The notes under the pieces: generated by a model
What the model was told of the DNA's origin: nothing
The model's input: the letters and a program-made list of their open reading frames with translations, nothing else
Database searches by the model: none
From: JAAYDY01 sp964500225
GTDB taxonomy: Bacteria > Planctomycetota > Phycisphaerae > FEN-1346 > JAACEH01
Length of the DNA: 64,000 nucleotides
Direction of reading: 5' to 3'
NCBI GenBank assembly: GCA_964500225.1
Contig: CAZCOA010000004.1
Span: 73,778-137,777, forward strand
Program-made: the position numbers and the translations under genes
Shown: one piece after another, positions 25,534-35,101 of the stretch
Position numbering within the stretch: the stretch's first letter is position 1
How the letters are laid out: each line of letters begins with the position of its first letter

Positions 25534-28346
25534 GCAGGTTCCTGTCGGTTCGGCTGGCTGTGGCTTTTCTTCGCGCGCGCTTGGTGCGGTGCGTTCTTTC
25601 GGTGCTGGCCATCGCAGCCGCCACGTGCGTCGTGGTGTGGATCGTGGGCGGCTACGAAGCCCTGCTGAAGAGCTACGACAAGTATGCCCAGCGTGCCCTG
25701 GGTCGGTATATCCTCTCGGTGGATCCGATCAGCCGCGCGCTGGACCGCGAGGTGCCGCCGTCGGTGGTGGACGCCTTGCGCGAGGATCCCGCGGTGACGG
25801 CGGCCGACCCGATGTGGGCCGAGCGCGTGACGGTGCGGCCGGTGGGTGCGTCGCGTGCGCCGGATCCGAATGCACCGGTCGAGGATCCCAGTGCGATGGC
25901 CGAAGGGGAGGCCGCCCCACGGCCGACGAATGAGGTGATGCTGCTTGGAACCGATGCGCCGGCGGCGCCGTTTGCGATGCTTCGCGGCTCGTGGCTCGCC
26001 CCGCGGGCGGCCCCCGACGGCAATGCGATTGCGGCCTGTCTGAGCGACGAGGTCGCACGGAGGCTGGGCCTGGATCTGGGGGACACGTTTCTGATCGGGC
26101 GCGCCGATGACGCCCCGCCGGCGCGGGTCATCGGCATCGTCGATAATCCGCCGCAGACCATCACCGGTTCGCGCGTCGGCAGCGTGACGTTGCCGAGCCC
26201 CAGCATTGCGGGAGTATATGTGTCGATGGAAGCCGCCGAACGGGTCCACAAGCGCCCGCGGCGCATCACGTTCGTCGGCGTGAGCCTGGCACCGACGGTG
26301 GACGTGCATGCGTTCCGCTATGCCTGGGGCCCGCGGCTGGCCGCGGGGAACAATCCTCAGCAGTTCCAGGAGGACATGGACCTCGAAGAAGCGCTGGACG
26401 AGGCGGAGGCGGCACGCAACATGGCGCTGCAGGCCTACGGTGCCACGGGCATCAGCATGTTGCTGGCCTTTCTGATGGTCTTCAACACGCTGAACATGGG
26501 CGTGACCGAGCGGATTCGCCAGTTCGCGTTGTTGCGTGCGGTGGCGCTGACGCGGCGGCAGGTGGCGATGGTGATTGTCATCGAAGGGGCAGCCCTGGCG
26601 TTGCTCGGCTTCGTGGGCGGCCTGGTGCTGGCCGGCGTGGCTCTGCGTCTGACCGGCTCGGCGGACGACGACGTGTTCCGCCACACTCCAACACTCGGCG
26701 TAATGAGCGTGTCGCTGGCGGCGGTGTCGTCGTTTGGTGGTGCGCTGCTGGCGTCGATTGTGCCCGCCTTTCGGGCGACGCGCGTGCGGCCGCTAGATGT
26801 GGTCGCGCCCGGAATGCACACGGGGGACTCCGTCCGCCGGGCGTCCGCGTGGCAGGCGGTTGCCGGGGCCGCCCTGGTCGCAGCCGGTCCGGTGGTGGTC
26901 TTCGTGCTGGCGCCCGGTTTTAAGGAGCCCGCGGCGGTTCCCGCCATGGCCATCGGATTTGTCTGCCTGGCCGCCGGGGTGCTACTCTTGGCGCCGCCGA
27001 TGGTGGTGCTGGTCGATCGGATCGGCAGCCCATTGCTGGCCGGACTATTGGGCCTGAGCCCCGGCCTGCTGAGGCAGCAACTCAGTGCGCACCTGTGGCG
27101 CAGCGTGGGCTCGGCGGTCGCCCTGACCATTGGCTTGGGCCTGTTCCTGGCCATCCAGACGTGGGGCTTCACGATGCTGAGCGCCTTTGTGCCCGGCCCG
27201 TGGACACCCGACGCCATTATCGCATTCGGTCCAGGCGGCGCCACGGCGGCCCAAACGGCGGCCATCGCACGACTGGACGGCGTGGACGGCACCTGTTGCC
27301 TGCCTGCGGTGGTAGAGCAACCCCGATTGAAGGATGACCTGACGGGCAGCGCCCAGCGTCCGTCCATCATCCGGCAGGACAACGTGACCATAATCGGGCT
27401 CGATCCGCAGCGGGCCCTGGGCGGCGCGGCGCCACTGATGGACTTGGAGTGGGTGGCCGGGTCGCCCGAGACGGCCATCCCGCGCATGGTCGGTGGCCGC
27501 GGCTGCGTGGTTCCCGACCATTTCCTGCGCGAGACGGGCCTGTCCGTGGGCGCCTGCTTCACGGTGGTACCGCCGGAGAACCCCCTGTGGCCGCGCACTT
27601 ATACGATTGTCGGTGCCGTTCGCCTGCCGGGGTGGCATTGGGTCTCGAAGATGTCGGGGCTTCGCGTTCGGACGCATCGCACGGCGGCGCTGGTTTTCGC
27701 CGACTACGCAACTGTGGCGGACGATTTCGATCTGAGGAATGCCTCGCACCTGTGGCTGCGCGGGTCGAACGGCCGTATAGACCAGCAAGCCCTTCAGCGT
27801 CAGGCGAGCGACATCGTTGCGGCGGGCCGTCGCAAGGCCGCAGCCCTCCCGGACGAAGGGCCGGCGGTGCGAGTCAGCACGGCCGAGCGAACGCGTCAGA
27901 TGGTTATCGAGGCAGCGGGACGATGGATCTGGGCGGCCAGCGTGTTGCCGCTGGTGGTGGTGCTGATCGCATGTCTGGGCATGTTGAACCTCATCCTGGC
28001 CTCGGTCCGGTCCAGGTACTGGGAGCTGGGCGTCCTGCGGGCGATTGGCTTCACCCGCTGGACGCTCGTGCGGCTGATAGTGGCCGAGAACCTTCTGGTG
28101 GGGGCGGTGGCGTGCCTGCTGAGCCTGGTGTTCGGACTGGTGGCCGGCTGGTGCGGCATGGGCGTTGCATCACAGATGAGTTTCTTCGGAGGCATGAAGA
28201 CGTCACTGGTAGTCCCTTGGACAGGCATTGCCGTAGGGTGGCTGGTGCTTCTGACGTTTACGGCGATGGCGGCGCTGTGGCCCGCGACGAGCGCCGGTCG
28301 CAAGCGTCCGCTGGAACTGCTTCAGGACGGCATCAGCGCGTTCTGA
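25530..28346 (+). CDS. ABC transporter permease, FtsX/YbbP-like, second module
   Basis: A 938-residue paralogue of the permease at 21959, starting with ATGA overlap on the ATPase. It has the same plan: first helix, outside domain, FtsX set (IRQFALLRAVALTRRQVAM), middle helices, second outside domain and last FtsX set (YWELGVLRAIGFTRWTLV). The second outside domains of the two permeases share recognisable stretches such as CLPAVVEQPRL here and CLPVAVEQPRL there, and GRGCVVPDHF in both. A compact hairpin follows the stop codon. Confidence 0.88.
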   Translation: MSRFLSVRLAVAFLRARLVRCVLSVLAIAAATCVVVWIVGGYEALLKSYDKYAQRALGRYILSVDPISRALDREVPPSVVDALREDPAVTAADPMWAERVTVRPVGASRAPDPNAPVEDPSAMAEGEAAPRPTNEVMLLGTDAPAAPFAMLRGSWLAPRAAPDGNAIAACLSDEVARRLGLDLGDTFLIGRADDAPPARVIGIVDNPPQTITGSRVGSVTLPSPSIAGVYVSMEAAERVHKRPRRITFVGVSLAPTVDVHAFRYAWGPRLAAGNNPQQFQEDMDLEEALDEAEAARNMALQAYGATGISMLLAFLMVFNTLNMGVTERIRQFALLRAVALTRRQVAMVIVIEGAALALLGFVGGLVLAGVALRLTGSADDDVFRHTPTLGVMSVSLAAVSSFGGALLASIVPAFRATRVRPLDVVAPGMHTGDSVRRASAWQAVAGAALVAAGPVVVFVLAPGFKEPAAVPAMAIGFVCLAAGVLLLAPPMVVLVDRIGSPLLAGLLGLSPGLLRQQLSAHLWRSVGSAVALTIGLGLFLAIQTWGFTMLSAFVPGPWTPDAIIAFGPGGATAAQTAAIARLDGVDGTCCLPAVVEQPRLKDDLTGSAQRPSIIRQDNVTIIGLDPQRALGGAAPLMDLEWVAGSPETAIPRMVGGRGCVVPDHFLRETGLSVGACFTVVPPENPLWPRTYTIVGAVRLPGWHWVSKMSGLRVRTHRTAALVFADYATVADDFDLRNASHLWLRGSNGRIDQQALQRQASDIVAAGRRKAAALPDEGPAVRVSTAERTRQMVIEAAGRWIWAASVLPLVVVLIACLGMLNLILASVRSRYWELGVLRAIGFTRWTLVRLIVAENLLVGAVACLLSLVFGLVAGWCGMGVASQMSFFGGMKTSLVVPWTGIAVGWLVLLTFTAMAALWPATSAGRKRPLELLQDGISAF

Positions 28347-28347
28347 T

Positions 28348-28364
28348 CCGGCCCGTGTGGCCGG
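28348..28364 (+). terminator. Hairpin after the ABC operon
   Basis: Perfect stem CCGGCC-CGTGT-GGCCGG starting one base after the permease stop. It has no T-tract, so it may be a processing or stabilising hairpin rather than an intrinsic terminator. Confidence 0.4.
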
Positions 28365-28496
28365 CAAAGAGCATGCCTGCGATCCGGCTTCATCACAGCG
28401 TCGCATCGCCTGTCCATCCTGTGCTGTGTGCGCGGTCGTGAAACGGTAGTAAAATCGGTAGTAAAGTGCCCCCGCCGCCCTGCCGCGTCAACAGAG

Positions 28497-28529
28497 AAAC
28501 CGCCACAAGGCGTTGCCTCATGGCGGTTT
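28497..28529 (-). terminator. Terminator after tRNA-Phe
   Basis: Perfect 9-bp stem AAACCGCCA/TGGCGGTTT with an inner AGGC-GTT-GCCT helix, five bases past the tRNA 3' end, followed on the minus strand by TCTCTGTT. The TTT at the stem base adds to the tract. Confidence 0.7.
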
Positions 28530-28533
28530 ATGT

Positions 28534-28609
<76 letters not shown>

Positions 28610-28654
28610 TTGGGATGTCGCCCGGGCAAAACAAGCCGCCTCGGAAAGAACCTC

Positions 28655-28682
28655 ATGATAGCCAACAATCGCGGAATGTCAA
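28655..28682 (-). promoter_or_regulatory. Promoter of tRNA-Phe
   Basis: On the minus strand TTGACA (28677-28682), 16-base spacer, TATCAT (28655-28660), about 45 bases before the tRNA 5' end. Confidence 0.8.
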
Positions 28683-28714
28683 GGCAATGACAGGTCGCTC
28701 TTGCGAACAAACGG

Positions 28715-30835
28715 TCACTGCTCTATCTCGCCGGACGGACGGGCGTCTTTTTCGCCCTCGGGCTGGAGCACCACAAAGCCGCTCCTGGCCATCAGCCGCT
28801 CGGGGTCGGTCAGGACCATCAACGCCTTCTGCCGTTCCTGCGGAATGACGCCAACGGTGAACATCGGGAGCCGTTCGACATACTCGCTCTGCTGGATCCG
28901 GGTAACGTCCTTGATCTGGAAGACGGTGACTCGGTCAAACTGCGGGTCGCCGACAATGCCCAGGCTCTCGCCGGCATCGACGGCCTTGAAGACGGCTTTG
29001 CCCTGGGGATCGTCGTACCGCGGCGAGGGTCGACGCACGCGATGACGGTCGCCGCCGAAGGGCGGCGGATCGAGTTTCAACCCCTTCTCGGCCGCAGCGG
29101 CTTCGAGACCTTTCTGCCGCGCCGCGGCAAGGATCTCGGCCGCTTCTATCTCGGCCAGCTTGAAGGCGGCCTCTTTTTTCACATTGCGGACAACGACATC
29201 GCGCACGTCATTGAGAGACGCCGGGACATGGGCAGGCTGAACCTCTCGAACGACGAAGATGTAGGCGTTCTTCGTGCCGTCGATCAGGACGCCCTCGGGG
29301 CGGCCGAGGAAGATCTGCGGCTTGGGATCGAACGGATCGATACTGAAGGCCAGGTCGCCGAAGAAGATGGGACGCTGCCACTGGCTCCCGGAGGGCATCT
29401 TGGCGGCCGTGCCGATGCCAGTGGCCGCCTGGCGAATCTGATCCTGGGAGAGGAAATCGCCAGTCGGATAGTAAACGACGTATTTGTCGTCGGCCAGGTT
29501 CTCCAGGCCGAGCATCGGCCGCTGGAGCAGTTGGCTGAGGATCTCTTCGGCCCGCTTCTTGGCGGCGTCGGCCCCCTTTTGGTTCTGGAGGCGTGTTCTG
29601 ATTTCCTCGCGGACGTCAGCCAGTGGTTTGTAGGTCTTGGCCGGCGTTGCGGGGGGCTGGGCATCGGGCGCCGGAGCGGGCGAAGATGCCGCAGACTCAG
29701 ACGTCCGGCCGGCGGCGCCATCGTCGGCCTTTTCGTCCTCGGCGGCCGGCGACGAGGCGTCGGGGTTATCGGAAGCGGCCTTGGGCGCCGTTGGCGTTGG
29801 CGACGACGCATCTGTCGCAGGCTTCTCGGGCGTAGTCGCCGGCGTCTTCGGCTGCTCGGAGGCGACGACGAATTCCATGTCTTTGTTGAGATTATAGTAG
29901 TCCTCGATTTCCTTATCGGTCACGACAGCCTCGGCCCGGAAGACGTCGGCCTTGACTTTCAGGTACTCGAACCGGACGCGATTGGGAATCTTGCAGCCGA
30001 AACCATTTTCGGTCTCGTCGGCCAGCTTGTCCTTGTACTGCTCGAAGTGGGCAACGAGTTGCTCTTCGGTCGGCTCGGCCACACCATCGAGGTACCGACG
30101 GAATTCGAGGGAAACCTTGTCGATCTCGGCGCTCTCGACCACCTGGCGGAGGAAATCGTCCACGTCCTCGCTGAAGGCTCTGCCGCCATGTCCGAGCGAT
30201 GTCAGGTATAGGCAGAGGGTCATTTCCTGCCGAATGGCCGAGAGGATTCGCGCTCGGAAGAAGTTCGTCGGCACATCGCCCAGACCGGCCTGCCCGAAGA
30301 AGGCTTTGTGCAGCAACTGGTTGAGGTACACGGAAGGCATGCAGGTCAACCATTCGCCGTAGTGGGCTTCGGCCATTTCCTCGGTGACGTGGATGCCGGC
30401 CTTCTCGGCCTCCTTCATCAGGATGGCTGTGGCATAGATTTCGTGGAGGGCCTGTTCGGACAGCTTAGCCTCGTCGATGCCGCCGGCCTGGATGAACCGC
30501 ATCGGCATAACGCTCTGATAGCGGAACAGGGGCTGCATCTGCGGAGACGCGAGCAGGCTGCGTAGCTCGGGTTGCTGGAAGAGCTCGAAGAGTCCCCTCT
30601 GGAATTGCGCCATACCGCGGAGGTTGAGGCGGATGTTCTGGTCTTCTTCCCTGGTGACCTTCATCCCCATGGCGGGGAGGTCATAGACGGGCGTGCGGGC
30701 ATAGGCTGCCATGCGTCTCTGGTTCATGAGTTCCGGCAAATACGTCAGGGCGCCAAAGGTCACCATGGCGAACAGGGCGCCGAGAAGCAGGATGTGGCCG
30801 TACTTCTTGTGCTTACGGAAGAACTTCAAGCTCAT
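28715..30835 (-). CDS. PpiD/SurA-like membrane-anchored chaperone
   Basis: A 706-residue protein with a basic N-terminus, one membrane helix (YGHILLLGALFAMVTFGALTYL) and a SurA-N-like helical region (about 95-240) that fits PpiD-type periplasmic folding factors. A parvulin prolyl isomerase domain would be expected next, but I see no clear HILI-type parvulin motif. Instead there is a 75-residue Pro/Ala/Ser-rich linker (about 335-410) and a helical C-terminal part with ERLPMFTVGVIPQERQ near the end. It may be a chaperone without isomerase activity. Divergent from topA, with its own promoter. Confidence 0.72.
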   Translation of the reverse strand: MSLKFFRKHKKYGHILLLGALFAMVTFGALTYLPELMNQRRMAAYARTPVYDLPAMGMKVTREEDQNIRLNLRGMAQFQRGLFELFQQPELRSLLASPQMQPLFRYQSVMPMRFIQAGGIDEAKLSEQALHEIYATAILMKEAEKAGIHVTEEMAEAHYGEWLTCMPSVYLNQLLHKAFFGQAGLGDVPTNFFRARILSAIRQEMTLCLYLTSLGHGGRAFSEDVDDFLRQVVESAEIDKVSLEFRRYLDGVAEPTEEQLVAHFEQYKDKLADETENGFGCKIPNRVRFEYLKVKADVFRAEAVVTDKEIEDYYNLNKDMEFVVASEQPKTPATTPEKPATDASSPTPTAPKAASDNPDASSPAAEDEKADDGAAGRTSESAASSPAPAPDAQPPATPAKTYKPLADVREEIRTRLQNQKGADAAKKRAEEILSQLLQRPMLGLENLADDKYVVYYPTGDFLSQDQIRQAATGIGTAAKMPSGSQWQRPIFFGDLAFSIDPFDPKPQIFLGRPEGVLIDGTKNAYIFVVREVQPAHVPASLNDVRDVVVRNVKKEAAFKLAEIEAAEILAAARQKGLEAAAAEKGLKLDPPPFGGDRHRVRRPSPRYDDPQGKAVFKAVDAGESLGIVGDPQFDRVTVFQIKDVTRIQQSEYVERLPMFTVGVIPQERQKALMVLTDPERLMARSGFVVLQPEGEKDARPSGEIEQ

Positions 30836-30894
30836 GAATGTCTCCTTGTGTCGGGCATCCGTGTGCCCGGTGGGGACCAGGTGCCAAGGGCGAT

Positions 30895-30923
30895 ACTGTA
30901 GCCTCCCGAGGCGGCCAGTTCAA
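30895..30923 (-). promoter_or_regulatory. Promoter of the PpiD-like gene
   Basis: On the minus strand TTGAAC (30918-30923), 17-base spacer, TACAGT (30895-30900), about 60 bases before the start codon. Confidence 0.65.
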
Positions 30924-30978
30924 CGAAAAACGGGGCTGGTCGTGGAGGCCGGTCGCCTGGGACGGCTGGGGATTGGTC

Positions 30979-31007
30979 TTGACACCGGCAATCGGCATCT
31001 GATTAAA
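30979..31007 (+). promoter_or_regulatory. Promoter of topA
   Basis: TTGACA (30979-30984), 17-base spacer, ATTAAA (31002-31007), about 70 bases before the topA ATG. The -35 is perfect and the -10 is weak. Confidence 0.6.
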
Positions 31008-31080
31008 TCACCAAGCCCGGCGTCGGACCGACATTCATGGGCGGCCCGGAGCAATGGTCACACGCAGTCAGGAGCAGTCC

Positions 31081-33684
31081 ATGGCAAAATCGTTGGTGGT
31101 GGTCGAGTCGCCGGCCAAGGCCAAGACCATCAAGAAGTACCTTGGGGCCGGGTACGAGGTGAAGGCCTCCAAGGGCCACGTCCGCGATCTGCCGAAATCG
31201 GCCCTCGGGGTCGACATCGAAGACAACTTCAAGCCCAAGTACACGGTGTCGCGCGACCGGACAAAGTTGGTCAAGGAGCTGCGCGACGCAGCCAAGAGAG
31301 CCGACACGGTTTACCTGGCGACGGACCTTGATCGCGAAGGCGAGGCCATTGCGTGGCACCTCGCCGAGGCGCTGAAGCTGGATCCCGAGACGACGTACCG
31401 CGTGGTGTTCAACGAAATCACGAAGCCGGCGATCCAGGCCGCGTTTGCCCAGCCCGGTCGCCTGGATATGAAAAAGGTGGATGCGCAGCAGGCGCGTCGG
31501 ATACTGGACCGGCTGGTGGGTTACAAGCTGAGTCCGCTGCTGTGGCGTCGGGTCCGCCGGGGTCTGAGCGCCGGCCGCGTCCAGAGCGTCGCGGTGCGCC
31601 TCGTGGTCGAGCGGGAACGCGAGATCGAGGCCTTCAAGCCGGAGGAGTACTGGCGCATTCGTGCGACGCTCGTTCCTGCGGGCGTGACGGACGAGTCGCA
31701 GCGTTTTGTGGCGGAGGTGGTCAAGTACGACGGGGAGAAGTTCCGGCCGGTCCAGGGGGATCATGCCGAGGCGGTGGCCCGTGCGCTTCGCGAGGCGTCT
31801 TTCACCGTCATTGATCGCACCGTCCGCACGCGGAAGGACAATGCTCCGCCGCCGTTCACGACCAGCGAATTGCAGCAGGCGGCCTCGACGCAGTTGCGTT
31901 TCGCCAGCCGCCGCACGATGAGTGTGGCCCAGCAACTCTACGAAGGCGTGGATCTGCCACAGCGCGGGCCGACGGCACTGATTACGTACATGCGCACCGA
32001 CAGCCACCACATCGCTTCGTCGGCAGTGGCGGCATGTCGGGGGTTGATCGCGCAGCAGTATGGGGCGCAGTACGTACCCGAGAAGCCGAACTTTTTCACG
32101 TCGCGTGCCGGGGCCCAGGAGGCGCACGAGGCGATCCGGCCGACGGACGTGTCGATTCTGCCGGAGGAGGTCCGCGGGGCACTGACCGAGGACCAGTACA
32201 ACCTGTACTGCCTGATCTGGAAGCGGTTCGTGGCGTCGCAGATGAAGCCGGCAGAGTGGGAAGTAACGGACCTGTTGATCCGGGCGGGGTCAGGCGAGTT
32301 GAAGGCCATCGGCCGCACGCTGACCTACGATGGTCACACGCGGGTGACGGGCCTGCGTCTGGGCAAAGACGAGCAGATGCTGCCTCGGGTGGAAGCCGGG
32401 GCGTCGCTGGATCTGGTGGAGTTGAAGACGTCGCAGCATTTCACGCAGCCGCCGCCGCGATACAGCGAGGCGGGATTGATCCGTGAGCTGGAGAGTCGCG
32501 GCATCGGGCGGCCGTCCACCTATGCGTCGATTCTCTCGACGATCGAGGATCGCGGCTACGTGGAACAGAAGCAGCGTCGCTACTGGGCGACGGACCTGGG
32601 CAAGATCGTGACGGACTGGCTCGTGCAGCATTTCCCAAAGATTCTCGACGTCGAGTTCACCAGCCACATGGAGGACGATCTCGACAAGATCGAGACGGGC
32701 GACATGAGCTACGTGGACGTGCTGAAGGAGTTCTACGATCCGTTCCAAGGGGAGATCGAGAAGGCGGGCGGCCAGGCGGAGATGAAAATCCAGGCCATTT
32801 GTCCGGAGTGCGGACGGCCGATGGTAGTGCGGTCGAGCCGTCGCGGCCCCTTCCGCTCATGCACGGGGTATCCGAAGTGCAAGGCCACCGGCGAGGCAAC
32901 GGCCGAGGAGATTGAGCAGTTCAAGGCTCAGTTCGGCGAGCAGTTGGGCAAGAGCCCGGTTCAGCCCAAAGATACAGGGCGTATGTGCCCGGAGTGCGGC
33001 GGGAAACTCATGGAGCGGCTCGGGCGATTCGGGATGTTCGTCGGATGCGAGAACTACCCGCAGTGCAAGTTCATCGAAAAGGCGAAGCGGAAGCCGCCCC
33101 AGGGCGAAGCGACGAACGAGCCGTGCCCGAAGTGCGGCAAGATGCTGGTGAAGGCGAAGTCGCGTCGCGGGGTGGTTTACTTCGCGTGCTCGGACGCGGA
33201 GAACTGCGGTCTGGCGCTGCCGGCGACGGAGGAGGAGGCGGTGATGCCGATGCCGTCGTGCCCCGAGTGCGGCTCGGCGATGACGGTCCGTTTCAGCCGT
33301 GGCGAGCCGTTCCTGGGGTGCAGCGCGTATCCGAAGTGCCGCGGAACCATGCCTCTGGGGCCGAAGAAAGCAGGCAAGGGCGGCTCGCGCCGGCCTCGGG
33401 CGAAGCGCCAGACGCTGGAGACGGACGTGGCATGCGACAAGTGCGGCCGCAAGATGGTGGTTCGCATGAGCCGCCGCGGACCGTTCCTGGCGTGCCCGGG
33501 ATATCCGAAATGCAAGAACGCCAAGGACGCCACGGCGGAACAGGTGGCGCAATTCAATGCGATGCAGGCGGCGGCTGAGGCGGAACCGGTCGATGGAAAC
33601 GAGCGGTCTGCGACGCCGGTTCGGCCCAAGAAGAGCTCGGCCCGAGGCGACACGGCCCCGGACCACGACGACGGGCGGTCATAA
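31081..33684 (+). CDS. topA: DNA topoisomerase I with five C-terminal zinc ribbons
   Basis: An 867-residue type IA topoisomerase that relaxes negative supercoils. The Toprim domain begins VVESPAKAKTIKKYLG and carries DLDREGEAIAWHL. The active-site Tyr is in ALITYMRTDS, and GIGRPSTYASI is present. From about residue 570 come five four-cysteine zinc ribbons: CPECGRPMVVRSSRRGPF, CPECGGKLMERLGRFGMF, CPKCGKMLVKAKSRRG, CPECGSAMTVRFSRGEPF and CDKCGRKMVVRMSRRGPF. E. coli has three of these plus two degenerate ones. The start is the ATG at 31081, with AGGAG eight bases upstream. Confidence 0.97.
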   Translation: MAKSLVVVESPAKAKTIKKYLGAGYEVKASKGHVRDLPKSALGVDIEDNFKPKYTVSRDRTKLVKELRDAAKRADTVYLATDLDREGEAIAWHLAEALKLDPETTYRVVFNEITKPAIQAAFAQPGRLDMKKVDAQQARRILDRLVGYKLSPLLWRRVRRGLSAGRVQSVAVRLVVEREREIEAFKPEEYWRIRATLVPAGVTDESQRFVAEVVKYDGEKFRPVQGDHAEAVARALREASFTVIDRTVRTRKDNAPPPFTTSELQQAASTQLRFASRRTMSVAQQLYEGVDLPQRGPTALITYMRTDSHHIASSAVAACRGLIAQQYGAQYVPEKPNFFTSRAGAQEAHEAIRPTDVSILPEEVRGALTEDQYNLYCLIWKRFVASQMKPAEWEVTDLLIRAGSGELKAIGRTLTYDGHTRVTGLRLGKDEQMLPRVEAGASLDLVELKTSQHFTQPPPRYSEAGLIRELESRGIGRPSTYASILSTIEDRGYVEQKQRRYWATDLGKIVTDWLVQHFPKILDVEFTSHMEDDLDKIETGDMSYVDVLKEFYDPFQGEIEKAGGQAEMKIQAICPECGRPMVVRSSRRGPFRSCTGYPKCKATGEATAEEIEQFKAQFGEQLGKSPVQPKDTGRMCPECGGKLMERLGRFGMFVGCENYPQCKFIEKAKRKPPQGEATNEPCPKCGKMLVKAKSRRGVVYFACSDAENCGLALPATEEEAVMPMPSCPECGSAMTVRFSRGEPFLGCSAYPKCRGTMPLGPKKAGKGGSRRPRAKRQTLETDVACDKCGRKMVVRMSRRGPFLACPGYPKCKNAKDATAEQVAQFNAMQAAAEAEPVDGNERSATPVRPKKSSARGDTAPDHDDGRS

Positions 33685-33695
33685 CGCCCCAGAGG

Positions 33696-34484
33696 ATGGC
33701 GATTCCTGTGGACATCACGATGCTCGGCAGCGGAACGAGCCACGGCATCCCGATGATCGGCTGCCGGTGCCCGGTCTGCACCAGCAGCGACCCGAAGAAC
33801 AATCGGACGCGGGCGTCGCTGCTGGTGGCGTACGACGGTCGGCACGTGCTGATCGACACAACGTTCGATCTGCGCATCCAGGCCGTCGCGGCCGGGCTCG
33901 ATCGGCTCGACGCGGTGCTGTTCACGCATCACCACGCCGACCACGTGTGCGGGTTCGATGAACTGCGGCGGTTCTGCAACCTTCAGAAGCGATCCATCCC
34001 CTGCTATGGCAATCGACAGACGATGGAGCATCTGCACGTGATGTTTCCGTACGTGCAGACGGGCGATTCGCCCAGAACGTTCGAGATTCCGGCGGTGAGC
34101 TTTAACGTGGTGTCGGAGCCGTTCGACCTCTTCGGCCGCACGGTGACGCCTGTGCCGGTTCGCCACGGACGCTGGAATTGCCTGGGCTACCGGTTCGGCC
34201 GATTTGCGTATGTGACGGATGTGAACGAGATACCTGACTCGTCGATGACGTTGCTGGAGGGATTGGACCTGCTGATCCTCGGGGCGCTTCGCCATCGGCC
34301 GCACCCGACGCATTTCACGGTGGCCGAGTCGCTGGAGGTGGTTCGTCGCCTGCGTCCGCGCCGCACCTTTTTCACGAACATCTGTCACGATCTGGACCAT
34401 GCCGCGACCAACGCCACGCTGCCGGAAGGCGTCGAGATGGGATACGATGGCCTGCGGTTGACGGTGCTTGACGAGCAGGAATAA
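33696..34484 (+). CDS. PhnP-like metallo-beta-lactamase-fold phosphodiesterase
   Basis: A 262-residue MBL-fold hydrolase. It starts with LGSGTSHGIPMIGCRCPVC, the PhnP/lipoate-ligase-associated signature in which CxCxxC holds a structural zinc. The catalytic metal motif is THHHADHVCG. Later ligands are in PVRHG, YVTDVNEIP and NICHDLDH. PhnP cleaves cyclic ribose phosphates in C-P lyase pathways, but no phn genes are near, so the substrate is open. It lies 11 bases after topA and probably shares its transcript. Confidence 0.85.
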   Translation: MAIPVDITMLGSGTSHGIPMIGCRCPVCTSSDPKNNRTRASLLVAYDGRHVLIDTTFDLRIQAVAAGLDRLDAVLFTHHHADHVCGFDELRRFCNLQKRSIPCYGNRQTMEHLHVMFPYVQTGDSPRTFEIPAVSFNVVSEPFDLFGRTVTPVPVRHGRWNCLGYRFGRFAYVTDVNEIPDSSMTLLEGLDLLILGALRHRPHPTHFTVAESLEVVRRLRPRRTFFTNICHDLDHAATNATLPEGVEMGYDGLRLTVLDEQE

Positions 34485-34560
34485 GTAAACACCTGCCGGG
34501 GCGGCCTCTCGACGGCGTTCGGGAACAGGGTCAAGCGACTACGGGTCGTGGCCGGCAGCC

Positions 34561-34953
34561 TCACCCCGCATCGTCCACGGCGATGGCGCTGGCGGTGGCA
34601 AGTCGTTCGATGTGGGTGATGCTGATCCAGAGGCGTGCGATGCCGCGCTCGCGGGCGACCTCGGCGCTGCGGTTGTGGAGCACGACGTAGGGTTCACCGC
34701 TGGGTAGATGGAGCACTTCGATATCGCGGAAGGCCACGCCCCGGCGCATGCCGGTGCCGAGCGCCTTCATCACGGCCTCTTTGGCGGCGAAGAGGCCGGC
34801 GTACACTTCGGCCTGGCGCTTTCTGCGGCGTGCGGCGAAGGCTATTTCGCCTTCCGTGAACGTGCGCCGGAGAAAATGATCGGCGTGCTCGGCGATCATT
34901 CGCTCGATGCGATCCACTTCGATAATGTCCACACCGTGTCCGACAATGGCCAT
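34561..34953 (-). CDS. acpS: Holo-[acyl-carrier-protein] synthase
   Basis: A 130-residue AcpS, which transfers 4'-phosphopantetheine from coenzyme A to apo-ACP. Motifs are GHGVDIIEVDRIERMI at the start (magnesium Asp), FTEGEIAFA, and YAGLFAAKEAVMKALGTG with the catalytic Glu and Lys. The length is typical. GGGAG lies eight bases before the ATG. Divergent from the helicase gene. The coenzyme A link with coaX at the other end of the window is by pathway only. Confidence 0.96.
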   Translation of the reverse strand: MAIVGHGVDIIEVDRIERMIAEHADHFLRRTFTEGEIAFAARRRKRQAEVYAGLFAAKEAVMKALGTGMRRGVAFRDIEVLHLPSGEPYVVLHNRSAEVARERGIARLWISITHIERLATASAIAVDDAG

Positions 34954-35022
34954 GAGACGTCTCCCTGGAAAGGTAAGTTAGAGGGCGTCTGGGCGATTTG
35001 CAACCAAATTTGGATCTCGTCC

Positions 35023-35051
35023 TTGGAGAGGCTGTGGGGCCGTGCTATACT
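35023..35051 (+). promoter_or_regulatory. Promoter of the PcrA/UvrD helicase gene
   Basis: TTGGAG (35023-35028), 17-base spacer, TATACT (35046-35051), about 50 bases before the ATG at 35102. Confidence 0.7.
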
Positions 35052-35101
35052 GTCGGTTTCAGGATGGAGACCCATAGCCTGCCCAAAAGAGAGTTGCCCG
35101 G

